From: Tamlana sp. 2_MG-2023
Lineage (GTDB): Bacteria > Bacteroidota > Bacteroidia > Flavobacteriales > Flavobacteriaceae
Reading direction: 5' to 3'
Assembly (NCBI RefSeq): GCF_030548465.1
Contig: NZ_JAUOSF010000002.1
Span: 186,001-250,000 of the forward strand
DNA length: 64,000 nt
Part shown: positions 52,994-63,005 of the stretch, piece by piece
How positions within the stretch are numbered: the stretch's first letter is position 1
How the letters are laid out: each line of letters starts with the position of its first letter
The notes under the pieces: generated by a model
Seen by the model: only the letters and a program-made list of their open reading frames with translations
Databases searched by the model: none
What the model was told of the DNA's origin: nothing
Program-made: the position numbers and the translations under genes

Positions 52994-55531
52994 TTAACCT
53001 TCGAAATCATCATCGCCACCACCATGATCCATGTTATTTCTTCTTTTTTCGTGACTTTGTTTTTTCTGGTTGAACCTATAAATGATAGAAAGATTGACTT
53101 GACGTTGCCTCCATTGCAATTCGCTCTCACTTTCAAAAAAATCAGTTTCTGTTAGTGAGATATATTTTCTTGAGTTAAAAACGTCACGAACGTTTAGGGA
53201 CGCTGTAACATGATCACCAATCTCCTTACTAAATGCCAAATCCATAGAGAAAACACCTTCTGTTGTGCTTTGTGCATTTGAATTCGGACCTCTATAATTC
53301 ATATTTGTTTGCCAATCTATTTCCCCTGGTAATGTAACTTTACTGCTAAATCTAGCAAACCAACTATTGTCACTGTTGCCATAATCAACGCCATTAAACT
53401 CACCATCTTTTTTAAACTGAAAGTAATTAAAGCTAGTGTTTAACCTAAGCCATTTATAGGGGTTATAGAGTACACCTACTTCGGCACCTGTTCTATCATT
53501 AGATGATAAATTAATAGGAATAGTTCTAATGATATCAATTCCGTCAGACGTTTGTTGTCCAGTTTCTTCTTGTACACGTTCAAAAGATCCGGTTTCATGT
53601 TGATAATATATCGAAGTTGTTAGAGTCAAGTTATCCCATCGTTTTAAGTAACCAATATCGAAAGCACTGGAAAAAGCTGGTGCAAGATTTGGGTTCCCCT
53701 GAAACACATTCGTTCTACTAGATCGTGACGGGAAAGGGTTGATGTAATATCCTCTCGGCCTGTTTATTCTTCTATTATAACCAAATGTGATGCTTTCTTC
53801 TTTATTATCATCTTTTTTAGCCAGGTTATAAATAAGGTTTACGGTAGGGAATAGACCAAGATAATTATTGTTAAAATCTAGATCTATAGGAAAACCAAAA
53901 GCATCTTCCAATTCTTGATCTGTTAAGTGAGAATCAATAACACCTTTTAATTGCGTATTTTCTAGTCGAAGTCCTAAAAGAAATGAAAAATCGCCAAATT
54001 TTGTACCATACTGGGTATAAACTGCAGCAATATTTTCGGAGTAATCAAAAATGTTAGAAATGGTATCATTTATAAAAAAATCACCTGTACTAAGATCTTC
54101 TTGTCTTAGCGTATAATCTGTGATTTCATTTTGGAAGTTTCCTCTAAAACCAGCTTCAAACCTAGAGTCTTCACCAATGGGTAATACATAATCAGCTTGA
54201 ATTAAATATTCTTTTTCTTTTTCAGTTTGGTTAATTTTTTCTTCTTGAAAAGGTTCAGGGTTCGTTTGATTTGTGACTATATAATTTTCATTAATATCAG
54301 AAAATTGTTCTTCATCTTTATTTTCAAATTGAAAATCGGCTGTCAATTCATGCCCTTCATCATTGAATTTAGTGACATAGTTTAATGCAAATTGTAAATT
54401 ATTACCCGCTTCACTTTCTTTTTCTTTTCTAAGCGTTTCCTCTTCGAGAATATTCGAATTATATCTTTCACTATAGTTTAGAGACTCATCGTTATCTTCA
54501 CCGTTTCTATAAAAAACACTTCCGGTAACTGTAGTTTTATCGGTAAGGAAATATTCCATACCCAAACTCGCGTTGTAATTACGATTTAAACGTGTAACTT
54601 TTTGATCTTCACTAATGTCCTCAAATTCTGGTGCAACTGTTTGTCCGTTCTCAATTTTATCAAAATAATGTGTGTTACTATTACTGTTTCTAGGTGCATC
54701 ATAATAGCGAAATCCTAAGTTTGAGAATAGGTTGAATTTTTCAGTTCTATAGTTCAAATTACTAGATATTCCTGCGTAATCAGGATTTCCCCCAGAAAGT
54801 GTTACCGAGCCATTAAAACCAAGGGTTTCCTTTTGTCTTAGAATAATATTTAGAATTCCAGCGGTTCCTTCAGCATCATATCTAGCAGAAGGAGAGGTAA
54901 TAACCTCAACACGTTCAATAGCTTCAGCTGGTAATTGGGCAAGTATATTAGAATCTCCAAAACCAGCCATTGTTGAAGGTTTACCGTTAATTAAAATTCT
55001 AACGTTTTCATTTCCTCTTAAACTGATAGCGCCTTCAACATCAACAGAAACAGAAGGGACGTTGTTTAAGGCATCGCTAACGGTTCCGCCTGCAGCGGTT
55101 AAATCTTTACCAATATTATATATTTTTTTGTCTAATTTAATTTGAACTGTGGTCGTTTCGGCAATAACTTCAACCGCATCTAAAGCCTCCATGTTGATAG
55201 CTAAGCTAATAGATCCTAAATCTAAATCGGTAGATAATTCTTTATTTGTTAGAGTAATTGTTGTGTATGAAATATATTCAATAGAAACGTCGTAAATACC
55301 CTTAGAAATAGGAATACTGAATTCACCATTTTCATTGGTGATGCCGCCTTCAACGATTTTATTTTCAGCAGTGCTAAAAAACGAAACCGTAGCATATTCC
55401 AGAGGTTGCTTGGTTTCTTCATCGATAACTATTCCTGTGATGGTTAACTCTTTCCCTTTAATAGATTTTTGAGAATAGCTAAAATTTGAAAAAAGTAAAA
55501 ATGTAAAAAGTAATGGTATAAATTTATGCAT
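52994..55531 (-). CDS. Outer-membrane receptor with carboxypeptidase-regulatory-like domain (TonB-dependent type)
   Basis: About 845 residues after the signal peptide start (MHKFIPLLFTFLLFSNFSYSQ). Residues ~30-110 form a CarboxypepD_reg-like beta domain (GIVIDEETKQPLEYATVSFFST); next a plug domain (NVRILINGKPSTMAGF, IERVEVITSPSARYDAEGTAGILNIIL), then a 22-strand-type barrel ending with VNLSIIYRFN, followed by a hydrophilic His/Asp-rich tail (HGGGDDDF). It belongs to the outer-membrane beta-barrel family of receptors of unknown ligand. ATG 55531 is chosen so that the signal peptide is at the N-terminus; the -7 TAAATTTG at 55565-55558 supports it. Confidence 0.9.
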   Translation of the reverse strand: MHKFIPLLFTFLLFSNFSYSQKSIKGKELTITGIVIDEETKQPLEYATVSFFSTAENKIVEGGITNENGEFSIPISKGIYDVSIEYISYTTITLTNKELSTDLDLGSISLAINMEALDAVEVIAETTTVQIKLDKKIYNIGKDLTAAGGTVSDALNNVPSVSVDVEGAISLRGNENVRILINGKPSTMAGFGDSNILAQLPAEAIERVEVITSPSARYDAEGTAGILNIILRQKETLGFNGSVTLSGGNPDYAGISSNLNYRTEKFNLFSNLGFRYYDAPRNSNSNTHYFDKIENGQTVAPEFEDISEDQKVTRLNRNYNASLGMEYFLTDKTTVTGSVFYRNGEDNDESLNYSERYNSNILEEETLRKEKESEAGNNLQFALNYVTKFNDEGHELTADFQFENKDEEQFSDINENYIVTNQTNPEPFQEEKINQTEKEKEYLIQADYVLPIGEDSRFEAGFRGNFQNEITDYTLRQEDLSTGDFFINDTISNIFDYSENIAAVYTQYGTKFGDFSFLLGLRLENTQLKGVIDSHLTDQELEDAFGFPIDLDFNNNYLGLFPTVNLIYNLAKKDDNKEESITFGYNRRINRPRGYYINPFPSRSSRTNVFQGNPNLAPAFSSAFDIGYLKRWDNLTLTTSIYYQHETGSFERVQEETGQQTSDGIDIIRTIPINLSSNDRTGAEVGVLYNPYKWLRLNTSFNYFQFKKDGEFNGVDYGNSDNSWFARFSSKVTLPGEIDWQTNMNYRGPNSNAQSTTEGVFSMDLAFSKEIGDHVTASLNVRDVFNSRKYISLTETDFFESESELQWRQRQVNLSIIYRFNQKKQSHEKRRNNMDHGGGDDDFEG

Positions 55532-55557
55532 TAATCGTGGTTTGTTTAGTAAGACCA

Positions 55558-55565
55558 CAAATTTA
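55558..55565 (-). promoter_or_regulatory. Candidate -7 element of the receptor gene
   Basis: On the minus strand TAAATTTG fits TAnnTTTG and lies 26 nt before the start at 55531. A -33 match is not clear. Confidence 0.45.
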
Positions 55566-55618
55566 TACCATGGTTTAAAGAAGGATGGTTAATGTTATGT
55601 TAATAAAACGACCTGAGA

Positions 55619-55960
55619 TTAGATGATTTTGCTAATGTTTTCAGGTGGTCTACCTATAACAGCCTTATCGCCATTAATGACTATCGGACGCTCAATTAAC
55701 TTAGGGTTTTCAGCCATGGCTGTGATTATTTGAGCATCACTCAAATCTTTATTTTTGAATTCACTTTTCCAAATGGCTTCATTTTTTCTAACCAATTGAA
55801 TAGGTTTAATGTCTAAGAGCTTGATAATGTTTTTTAACTCTTCTTCAGTAGGTATATTTTCTAAATATTTAACAACTTCAAAATCTTTTCCTGAATCTTC
55901 AAGAATTTGTAATCCGCAACGAGATTTGCTGCATCGGTTATTGTGATATATTTTAATCAT
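55619..55960 (-). CDS. ArsC-family arsenate reductase-like protein
   Basis: 113 residues, thioredoxin-fold ArsC/Spx group. IYHNNRCSKSRCGLQILE holds the active cysteine at the usual place, and RPIVINGDKAVIGRPPE is the C-terminal signature. Members with CSKSR are glutaredoxin-dependent arsenate reductases or redox regulators; no other arsenic-resistance gene is near. It overlaps the HAD gene by four bases, the last gene of the prfB operon. Confidence 0.88.
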   Translation of the reverse strand: MIKIYHNNRCSKSRCGLQILEDSGKDFEVVKYLENIPTEEELKNIIKLLDIKPIQLVRKNEAIWKSEFKNKDLSDAQIITAMAENPKLIERPIVINGDKAVIGRPPENISKII

Positions 55961-56577
55961 TCGAGTATAATATTATAGTTTTCTAGTTGTGTTAAAAGTT
56001 TTTCGGAGGACGTAAAATGAATTCCGTGTATATCTAATTTATTAGCGGCTTCAATGTTTCTTAAATTGTCATCAATAAAAATGGCGTTTTCAGCTTTAAT
56101 GTTGAATCGGTTTAAGGTAAGCTCGTAAATTTCCTTAAAAGGTTTTCGAGTATTTTCTTCTCCTGAAACCAAAATAGCTTCAAACCATTTTAAAAATTCA
56201 AATTTTTCTTGAGCAATAGGGAAGGTTTCAGCGCTCCAATTGGTTAAAGCAACCACTCTATACTTCTTAGAATCTATGAGTTTTTTAAGAATGTCAACTG
56301 TACCCTGGATCGCACCACCTAGCATCTTTTCCCAATGGCCATAAAACAAACGAATTTCTTTTTCGTATTCAGGAAAAAGTACTACACGATCTTCTGTGGC
56401 TTGATCTAAGGGATAGCCTGCATCTTGGTTTTCATTCCAATCGCTTGTGCAAATATTATCTAAAAACCAACGTGTTTTTTCTTGATCTCCATTGAAAAGG
56501 TCTAAGAAAACATATTCTGGATTCCAGTCGATAAGCACGCCTCCAAGGTCGAATATAATAGTGTCTATTTTACTCAT
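55957..56577 (-). CDS. HAD-superfamily hydrolase (haloacid dehalogenase-like)
   Basis: 206 residues. [18 protein letters not shown] (nucleophile Asp with GGV variant), [12 protein letters not shown] (motif II), and [16 protein letters not shown] (motif IV) are present, with a helical cap between motifs I and II. A phosphatase of unknown substrate, of the YihX/epoxide-hydrolase-N-like branch. It starts within the last four bases of prfB (ATGA) and ends within the first four of arsC-like: a tightly coupled three-gene operon. Confidence 0.9.
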   Translation of the reverse strand: MSKIDTIIFDLGGVLIDWNPEYVFLDLFNGDQEKTRWFLDNICTSDWNENQDAGYPLDQATEDRVVLFPEYEKEIRLFYGHWEKMLGGAIQGTVDILKKLIDSKKYRVVALTNWSAETFPIAQEKFEFLKWFEAILVSGEENTRKPFKEIYELTLNRFNIKAENAIFIDDNLRNIEAANKLDIHGIHFTSSEKLLTQLENYNIILE

Positions 56578-57684
56578 AATTGATTATCATCTTCAACTTT
56601 TTGTCCCATAGTCATAAGATAAGATTTTAGAAACTCTTGAATATTCCCATCCATTACAGCATCTACATTCCCTGTTTCATGACCGGTTCGAACATCTTTA
56701 ACTAATTTATAAGGATGCATGACATAGTTTCTAATTTGACTTCCCCATTCAATTTTCATTTTACCAGCTTCAATATCTTCACGTTGTGCTAGCTGTTTTT
56801 GAAGCTCAATTTCATACAATTGTGACTTTAACATCTGCATAGCTCTCGATCTATTATCGTGCTGAGAACGTGTTTCAGAACATTGTATTTGAATGCCCGT
56901 AGGTTTGTGTAAAAGTTGTACTTTGGTTTCTACTTTATTTACATTTTGCCCACCAGCTCCACTAGAACGTGCCGTAGTAATTTCAATATCAGCAGGGTTG
57001 ATCTCTATTTCAATAGTGTCATCAACAAGCGGATAAACATAAACGGAAGCAAAACTTGTATGACGCTTAGCGTTACTATCAAATGGAGAAATACGAACCA
57101 AGCGGTGTACGCCATTTTCACCTTTAAGCCAGCCAAAAGCAAAATCGCCTTCAAGTTCTAATGTAACTGTTTTTATACCAGCAACATCGCCTTCTTGAAA
57201 GTTAAGCTCCTTTATTTTAAAACCACTTTTTTCAGCATACATTAAATACATGCGCATGAGCATACTGGCCCAATCACAACTTTCTGTACCACCAGCTCCA
57301 GCGGTAATTTGAAGCACAGCACTTAAACTATCACCTTCTTCTGAAAGCATGTTTTTGAATTCAATATCTTCTAAAAGAACGGCTGTTTTATCGTAGTGTT
57401 CCTGAACTTCTTCAGCGGTGTATTCACCTTCTTTATGAAACTCATAAAGTAAATCAAGTTCTTCTATAAGAGATTTAGCGGTATTATAATCTTCAACCCA
57501 TTTTTTCTTGACGCGAAGGGTTTTCATAATGACTTCAGCGGCTTTTGGGTCGTTCCAGAAGTTTGGATCGAAGGTTTGTTCTTCCTCGTTTTGTATTTCT
57601 ATAAGTTTGGCATCTATGTCAAAGATAGTGCCTAAGTTTGTCGAGGCGGGTATTAAGATCTTTTATTTGATCGGATGTTATCAT
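56574..57684 (-). CDS. prfB: Peptide chain release factor 2 with programmed +1 frameshift
   Basis: RF2 releases peptides at UAA and UGA. The frame-0 start ATG at 57684 codes for [21 protein letters not shown] and stops at an in-frame TGA (57621-57619) in the context AGG-CAC-TAT-CTT-TGA-C; shifting +1 at CTT continues as [17 protein letters not shown]. The rest has the tripeptide anticodon SPF in VRISPFDSN and the catalytic GGQ in [16 protein letters not shown]. With the shift the protein is 369 residues, normal for RF2. The Shine-Dalgarno-like AGG and slippery CTT-TGA-C match the E. coli site. The following HAD gene overlaps by four bases. Confidence 0.95.
57618..57636 (-). promoter_or_regulatory. 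prfB programmed frameshift site
   Basis: Minus strand CTTAGGCACTATCTTTGAC: AGG six bases before the CTT-TGA-C slippery site. UGA is the stop that RF2 itself reads, so RF2 shortage raises frameshifting and restores RF2. Confidence 0.92.
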
Positions 57685-57701
57685 GTAAATTTACTTTTGA
57701 A

Positions 57702-57709
57702 CAAAAATA
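57702..57709 (-). promoter_or_regulatory. Candidate -7 element of prfB
   Basis: TATTTTTG on the minus strand (57709-57702), about 18 nt before the start codon; -33 not clear. Confidence 0.45.
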
Positions 57710-57818
57710 GGATTTATACTTTTAGTTGAAAGTAAAACAGGTGTTATTTGAGTAGTTTATCGAATTAATTAATACTGATATTCTTTTTTTAATTACTTTT
57801 TTCGAAAAATTAATATTT

Positions 57819-58853
57819 ATGAAGTTAAGTATTTTGATTCCTATGTATAATGCAATGGAGTTTATAGGTAATACTTTAGAAAGTTTGTTGCATCAGGATT
57901 TAGATGCGTCTGATTATGAAATCGTAATAATGGACGATGGTTCGACAGATGATTGCACTGCAATTGTAAAGGAGTATATGAAAACACATAAAAACATAGT
58001 GTTACATACACAAAAGAATGCAGGAGTAGTACCAACTAGAAAACGGTTACATAAACTAGCAAAAGGGGATTTTATATATAATATTGATGCCGATGACTAC
58101 CTAATTTATGATGCGCTAGGTAAAATATTACATATTGCAATAGAAAAGGATTTAGATATAATTGGTTTTGATATTTTAACAACGGAAGAAAAAAAACTGT
58201 TTACTTCCGATAAAACATTTCCAACCTCATATAATGTTACTACAGGAGTTGAACATTTTGCTACACATAACAATGTTCTTCAAGGAACTGGTTGGTATTT
58301 GATTAGTAGACGTTTTATGCTTGAAAATAAGTTAGATTTTGGAGATGGTGTGTATGTAATGGATATTTTATTTACTTATAGTTCTTTACTTAAGGCAAAG
58401 CGAGTGGTGTATTTAGATATAGATATACAACGCTATTTACAGTCTCCACAATCTATGCAACGTAACCCAAATCATGAACATACTAGAAAATTAGCTACAG
58501 AATATTGTAGTGTAATTGGAAAGTTAAATGTGTTAATTGAAAAAACCAAAAGTAATCCAGAGATTTTATACCAAAAGGCCGCAATAACCTTAAAGTCTAT
58601 GACAAGCCATATGATATTTTTAATGTTTGCGTTAATTATCAAATCTGATATGAAAGTAAAGGAAATAGATACTTTATTATCAAGCTTAAAGCGAATAAAT
58701 ATTTATCCAATGAAAGGTTTGACGGAAGGAACCAATTATAGTTTAAAGTTTAAATCGGCCGTCTTTTTATACAACCGAAGGTATTTATTTTATCCTTTAT
58801 TGTTTCCATTGCGAAAAGCGTATAAGAAGAGTTTGGTTAAACTGCCGATTTAG
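57819..58853 (+). CDS. Family 2 glycosyltransferase
   Basis: 344 residues. MKLSILIPMYNAMEFIGNTLESLLHQDLDASDYEIVIMDDGSTDDC opens the GT-A fold, NIDADDYL is the DxD-type metal site, and the C-terminal part (FLYNRRYLFYPLLFPLRKAYKK) is amphipathic and probably membrane-associated. Likely transfers a sugar to a polysaccharide or lipid; acceptor unknown. Not obviously in an operon with the adjacent threonine aldolase gene (73 bp). Confidence 0.88.
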   Translation: MKLSILIPMYNAMEFIGNTLESLLHQDLDASDYEIVIMDDGSTDDCTAIVKEYMKTHKNIVLHTQKNAGVVPTRKRLHKLAKGDFIYNIDADDYLIYDALGKILHIAIEKDLDIIGFDILTTEEKKLFTSDKTFPTSYNVTTGVEHFATHNNVLQGTGWYLISRRFMLENKLDFGDGVYVMDILFTYSSLLKAKRVVYLDIDIQRYLQSPQSMQRNPNHEHTRKLATEYCSVIGKLNVLIEKTKSNPEILYQKAAITLKSMTSHMIFLMFALIIKSDMKVKEIDTLLSSLKRINIYPMKGLTEGTNYSLKFKSAVFLYNRRYLFYPLLFPLRKAYKKSLVKLPI

Positions 58854-58926
58854 ATTAAAATGTTAAAAGTGGAATAAACTATCAAAAGTTTAGCAATATT
58901 TGTTGAAATTTTTATTTTAAATTATT

Positions 58927-59949
58927 GTGATAATAGACTTAAGAAGCGATACGGTAACAAAACCTACAAAAGAAATGTTAGAAGCCATGATGCAGGCTTC
59001 TGTTGGTGACGATGTGTTTAGAGAAGATCCTACTGTTAATCTTTTGGAGGAAAAAATAGCCGGTTTATTTGGTAAAGAATCTGCGTTGTTCTTTCCTAGT
59101 GGTACGATGGCAAATCAAACAGCTATTAAACTGCATACCAACCCAGGAGAACAGGTTATTTGTGATAAATATGCACACATTTATAATTATGAATCGGGAG
59201 GAGCATCCTTTAATAGTGGTGTGTCGTGTAAGTTGATAGATGGAAATAGGGGAATGTTTACCGCCGAGCAAGTTTTAGAAGCTATTAATCCAGAAGATTA
59301 TTATTATAGTAAAACCAGCTTAGTTGAAGTTGAAAACACCACAAACAAAGGAGGAGGGGCTTGTTGGGATTTTAATGAAATTTTAAAAATAAGACAAGTT
59401 TGTGCTGAAAATGGATTAGGTTTTCATTTAGATGGCGCACGATTATGGAATGCCATTGTTGAAACAAACGATTCGCTCTTGCAGTATGGTAAAGTTTTCG
59501 ATACGATTTCGGTGTGTTTAAGCAAAGGTTTAGGCTGTCCAATAGGATCTGTTTTGGTGGGAAATGCCGAAATTATGAAAGATGCTTTGCGTATTCGTAA
59601 AATATTTGGTGGTAACATGAGGCAAGCTGGCTATTTAGCCGCTGCTGGAAATTACGCTTTGGATTATAACATTGAAAGACTAAAAGAAGATCATAAAAAA
59701 GCTAAAGAAATAGGTGAGGCGCTTACACAATTATCTAAAGTAAAGAGTGTTGAAGCCGTTGAAACGAATATTGTGATTTTTGAACTACATGATGACGCAG
59801 ACGATAAAGCATTTGTTCAAAAATTAGCAGAACAAAATATTTTTATAATAGGAATGGGTAATAAAAAATTACGCATGGTAACACATTTAAATTATAGTGA
59901 TACCATGCATAATAAGTTTTTAGAAATTTTGAAATCTAACAGTTTTTAA
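58927..59949 (+). CDS. Low-specificity threonine aldolase
   Basis: PLP enzyme that cleaves threonine to glycine and acetaldehyde. [38 protein letters not shown] is the signature opening; the PLP lysine is in [15 protein letters not shown], and LDGARLWNA the aspartate site. 340 residues is right. It begins with GTG 58927; the translated start [12 protein letters not shown] agrees with the family. Followed by the YegP-like gene on the other strand. Confidence 0.95.
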   Translation: MIIDLRSDTVTKPTKEMLEAMMQASVGDDVFREDPTVNLLEEKIAGLFGKESALFFPSGTMANQTAIKLHTNPGEQVICDKYAHIYNYESGGASFNSGVSCKLIDGNRGMFTAEQVLEAINPEDYYYSKTSLVEVENTTNKGGGACWDFNEILKIRQVCAENGLGFHLDGARLWNAIVETNDSLLQYGKVFDTISVCLSKGLGCPIGSVLVGNAEIMKDALRIRKIFGGNMRQAGYLAAAGNYALDYNIERLKEDHKKAKEIGEALTQLSKVKSVEAVETNIVIFELHDDADDKAFVQKLAEQNIFIIGMGNKKLRMVTHLNYSDTMHNKFLEILKSNSF

Positions 59950-59967
59950 GAGACTGCTCAATAAAAA

Positions 59968-60297
59968 TTAAGCTTCTTTTTCTACAACTTCCGCAGATGG
60001 AGCGTTGGTTTTAATAGATGCGATACCGTTTTCCATACCATCAGTCCCTGCGTACATTTGGCTTGTACCTATAATTTGTCCGTTAGCAGCTTTTATATTA
60101 AAATGAAACTTTCCGTTAGCAGCAGTTTTACGTTCAAATTTCGAGTCGTCTGCACAGTTTGTTTTTACAGATTCAATACCGTTTTTAGCACCAGATTTAT
60201 CAGCATAACCCTGACTTGCTAAGATAATTTGACCATTTTTTGCTTTCAGATGAAAATAAAATTTTTCGTTGTTTTCACTTTGAAATAATTCGAACAT
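59968..60297 (-). CDS. YegP/DUF1508 protein with two tandem repeats
   Basis: 109 residues made of two ~48-residue DUF1508 repeats (KFYFHLKAKNGQIILASQGYADKSGAKNGIESVKTN and KFHFNIKAANGQIIGTSQMYAGTDGMENGIASIKTN), with a glutamate-rich tail. Small, probably cytoplasmic, beta-rich protein family of unknown role, sometimes induced by stress. Minus strand, converging with the threonine aldolase gene (18 bp gap). Confidence 0.92.
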   Translation of the reverse strand: MFELFQSENNEKFYFHLKAKNGQIILASQGYADKSGAKNGIESVKTNCADDSKFERKTAANGKFHFNIKAANGQIIGTSQMYAGTDGMENGIASIKTNAPSAEVVEKEA

Positions 60298-60394
60298 AAT
60301 TTTTGAAATTTAAGATTAGAAACTAAAAATAAGAGATTTATATTTATTTTACTATTCTCAGGAGTCAAAAAAATGTTAATAACACTGTTTTTAA

Positions 60395-60718
60395 TTATTT
60401 AAACATATCCATTCCTGGGATATTCGGCATACCTTCCTTCGCAACAGCAGCTAATTCAGCCTCGTTTACACTAGTTGCTTTTTCAATGGCTTTGTTTAAA
60501 GTAAGAATTAGATAATCTTCTAATTGTTCTTTGTCTTCTAACAATTCGTCATCTATTTCAATAGATTTTATCGTTCTATTGGCTGTTAATGTGATTTTTA
60601 ACTTGCCATCATTGCTAGATTCATCAACTAAAACGGTGTCTAAACGTTTTTTAGTTTCTTCTACTTTTTGTTGGGTTTCTTTAAGTTTTCCCATCATACC
60701 CATCATATCTCCAAACAT
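60395..60718 (-). CDS. YbaB/EbfC nucleoid-associated protein
   Basis: 107 residues. [74 protein letters not shown] is the YbaB fold that forms a tweezer dimer and binds DNA. Methionine-rich ends are common. A -7 element TAATTTTG lies at 60752-60745 on the minus strand. The dnaX/recR partners of other phyla are not adjacent here. Confidence 0.92.
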   Translation of the reverse strand: MFGDMMGMMGKLKETQQKVEETKKRLDTVLVDESSNDGKLKITLTANRTIKSIEIDDELLEDKEQLEDYLILTLNKAIEKATSVNEAELAAVAKEGMPNIPGMDMFK

Positions 60719-60744
60719 ATTTTTTTCTTTTTTTTTGATTGATA

Positions 60745-60752
60745 CAAAATTA
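60745..60752 (-). promoter_or_regulatory. Candidate -7 element of the YbaB gene
   Basis: TAATTTTG on the minus strand matches TAnnTTTG; about 27 nt before the start codon. Confidence 0.45.
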
Positions 60753-60789
60753 TTAAAAATAGACTAAATTTAGTGTTAATTAATATAAA

Positions 60790-62931
60790 ATGAAAAATCA
60801 ACTCTTTATTCTATCCTTAAGCGTTATTTTTGCCCACTCTTGTAAAGAAAATGATAAGATGATAGAACAAAAAACTCAGGTACAGCCACCAGTTGCTAAG
60901 AAAATAGCTCACAAACTAAGCATTCATAATGATGATAGAACCGATAATTATTATTGGTTGAATAATAGAGAAAACCCTGAAGTTATTGATTATCTCAATA
61001 AAGAAAACGAATATACCAAAGCGATGATGGCGCATACTGAAGATTTTCAGAAAACGCTGTTTGAGGAAATGAAGGCCAGAATTAAGGAGGATGATACTAC
61101 CGTGCCTTATAAATTGAATGGTTATTGGTACATCACAAAATATGAAACAGGAAAAGATTACCCGGTTTACGTTAGAAAAAAAGGAACTTTAGACGCGGAA
61201 GAAGAAATTTTATTCGATTGTAACGAAATGGCTAAAGATCAGGCCTATTTTAGTTTAGGTGGTTTGTCTATTAGCCCAGATAATACTATGGCTGCTTTTT
61301 CTACCGATTTGGTAAGTAGAAGACAGTATACCATCCAGATAAAAAACTTGGTTACAGGTGAAATTTATTCAGATGAAATAAAAAATACCACAGGAAGTGC
61401 CACGTGGGCGAATGATAATAAGACGCTTTTTTATACGATGAAGGATGAAGTAACCCTGCGTTCAGAAAAAGTATTTAAGCATAAATTACATACCGAAAGT
61501 TCAGAAGATACGGTGGTTTTTCACGAAGAAGATGAAACATTCAACACCTTTGTTTATAAGACAAAATCGAAGAAATATATTGTTATTGGTTCTTCAAGTA
61601 CTTTGTCTGCTGAATACCGTTTTTTAAACGCCGATACGCCTGATGGTGAATTCAAAATTTTTCAAGAACGTACGGAAGATTTAGAATATAGTATTGCGCA
61701 TTACGAAGATTATTTCTATATCATTTCTAATACTGATGGCGCTACAAATTTTAAAATCTCTAAGACTCATGAAAATAGTACGCCTTTAGAGAATTGGAAA
61801 GATGTTATTCCACATAGAGATGATGTACTTATAGAGGATCTTGAGATCTTTAAAGATTATTTAGTTGTTAATGAACGTGAAAACGGACTCAATAATTTAA
61901 GAATTATGAGCTGGAATGGCAAGGAAGATTATTATTTACCATTCAATAGTGAAACATATACAGCATACCTAGGTAATAATCCAGATTTTGATAGTGAAAC
62001 GATGCGTTATGGTTATAATGCTTTAACATCGCCAAGTTCAGTGATAGATTACAACTTTAAAACCAAGCAAAGTGATATTAAGAAGGAGCAAGAGGTTTTA
62101 GGCGGAAACTTCAAAAAAGAGAATTACGAATCGAAACGAATTTGGGCTACAGCAAGAGATGGTGTGAAAATACCAATGTCTATGGTGTACAAGAAAGGCG
62201 TGAAGTTTGATGGTTCTGCACCTTTATTGCAGTATGCCTATGGTTCGTATGGGTCAACTATAGACCCTTCATTTTCAACAGTGCGTTTAAGTTTACTAGA
62301 CAGAGGGTTTATATATGTTATAGCGCATATTAGAGGTGGTGAATATTTAGGTCGCGAATGGTATGAAAAAGGGAAGTTATTAACTAAAAGAAACACCTTT
62401 ACAGATTATATAGATTGTTCGAAATATTTAATTGAAGAAAAATATACATCGAATAAACATTTGTATGCCTACGGTGGTTCTGCAGGAGGCTTATTAATGG
62501 GAGCTATAATCAATATGAAACCAGAATTATATCATGGTATTTTAGCAGCTGTTCCTTTTGTGGATGTGGTTACCACGATGTTGGATGATACGATTCCTTT
62601 AACAACAGGAGAGTACGACGAATGGGGAAATCCTAATGAAGCAGAGTATTATCAATATATGAAGACGTATTCACCATATGATAATGTAGAAGCTAAAGCG
62701 TACCCAAACATGTTAGTAACCACAGGATTACATGATTCTCAAGTGCAATATTGGGAGCCAGCGAAATGGGTTGCAAAATTAAGAGAATTAAAAACAGACT
62801 CAAATAGATTATTACTTTACACAGACATGGATTCAGGTCATGGTGGGGCTTCAGGACGTTTTGAAAGCTTAAAAGAAGTGGCTTTAGAGTATGCCTTTTT
62901 ATTAGATTTAGAAGGAATGCATGGTCAGTAG
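60790..62931 (+). CDS. S9-family prolyl oligopeptidase (oligopeptidase B-like), lipoprotein
   Basis: 713 residues. The N-terminus MKNQLFILSLSVIFAHSC ends in a lipobox-like HSC, suggesting a lipid anchor. A seven-blade propeller precedes the alpha/beta catalytic domain, where the nucleophile serine is in LYAYGGSAGGLLMGA, the aspartate in GLHDSQVQYWEPAKW and the histidine in DMDSGHGGASGR. Oligopeptidase B-like enzymes cleave after basic residues of short peptides. Cell-envelope location inferred. Downstream is a cysteine-synthase-family gene in the same direction, 75 bp away, with its own -7 element. Confidence 0.92.
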   Translation: MKNQLFILSLSVIFAHSCKENDKMIEQKTQVQPPVAKKIAHKLSIHNDDRTDNYYWLNNRENPEVIDYLNKENEYTKAMMAHTEDFQKTLFEEMKARIKEDDTTVPYKLNGYWYITKYETGKDYPVYVRKKGTLDAEEEILFDCNEMAKDQAYFSLGGLSISPDNTMAAFSTDLVSRRQYTIQIKNLVTGEIYSDEIKNTTGSATWANDNKTLFYTMKDEVTLRSEKVFKHKLHTESSEDTVVFHEEDETFNTFVYKTKSKKYIVIGSSSTLSAEYRFLNADTPDGEFKIFQERTEDLEYSIAHYEDYFYIISNTDGATNFKISKTHENSTPLENWKDVIPHRDDVLIEDLEIFKDYLVVNERENGLNNLRIMSWNGKEDYYLPFNSETYTAYLGNNPDFDSETMRYGYNALTSPSSVIDYNFKTKQSDIKKEQEVLGGNFKKENYESKRIWATARDGVKIPMSMVYKKGVKFDGSAPLLQYAYGSYGSTIDPSFSTVRLSLLDRGFIYVIAHIRGGEYLGREWYEKGKLLTKRNTFTDYIDCSKYLIEEKYTSNKHLYAYGGSAGGLLMGAIINMKPELYHGILAAVPFVDVVTTMLDDTIPLTTGEYDEWGNPNEAEYYQYMKTYSPYDNVEAKAYPNMLVTTGLHDSQVQYWEPAKWVAKLRELKTDSNRLLLYTDMDSGHGGASGRFESLKEVALEYAFLLDLEGMHGQ

Positions 62932-62943
62932 AAAAAAATGTTT

Positions 62944-62951
62944 TATTTTTG
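62944..62951 (+). promoter_or_regulatory. Candidate -7 element of the cysteine-synthase-family gene
   Basis: TATTTTTG matches TAnnTTTG; about 55 nt before the ATG at 63006. No convincing -33 element is seen. Confidence 0.4.
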
Positions 62952-63005
62952 TACGGTTTTAAGCTGTTTTGCTTTCAAATGGTAAGCAGTTACTAAAAAG
63001 GATTT

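Noticed and set aside
55619-55960. Arsenic-resistance island
   Set aside because: The arsC-like gene overlaps a HAD gene in a prfB operon; there are no arsB/acr3/arsR neighbours.
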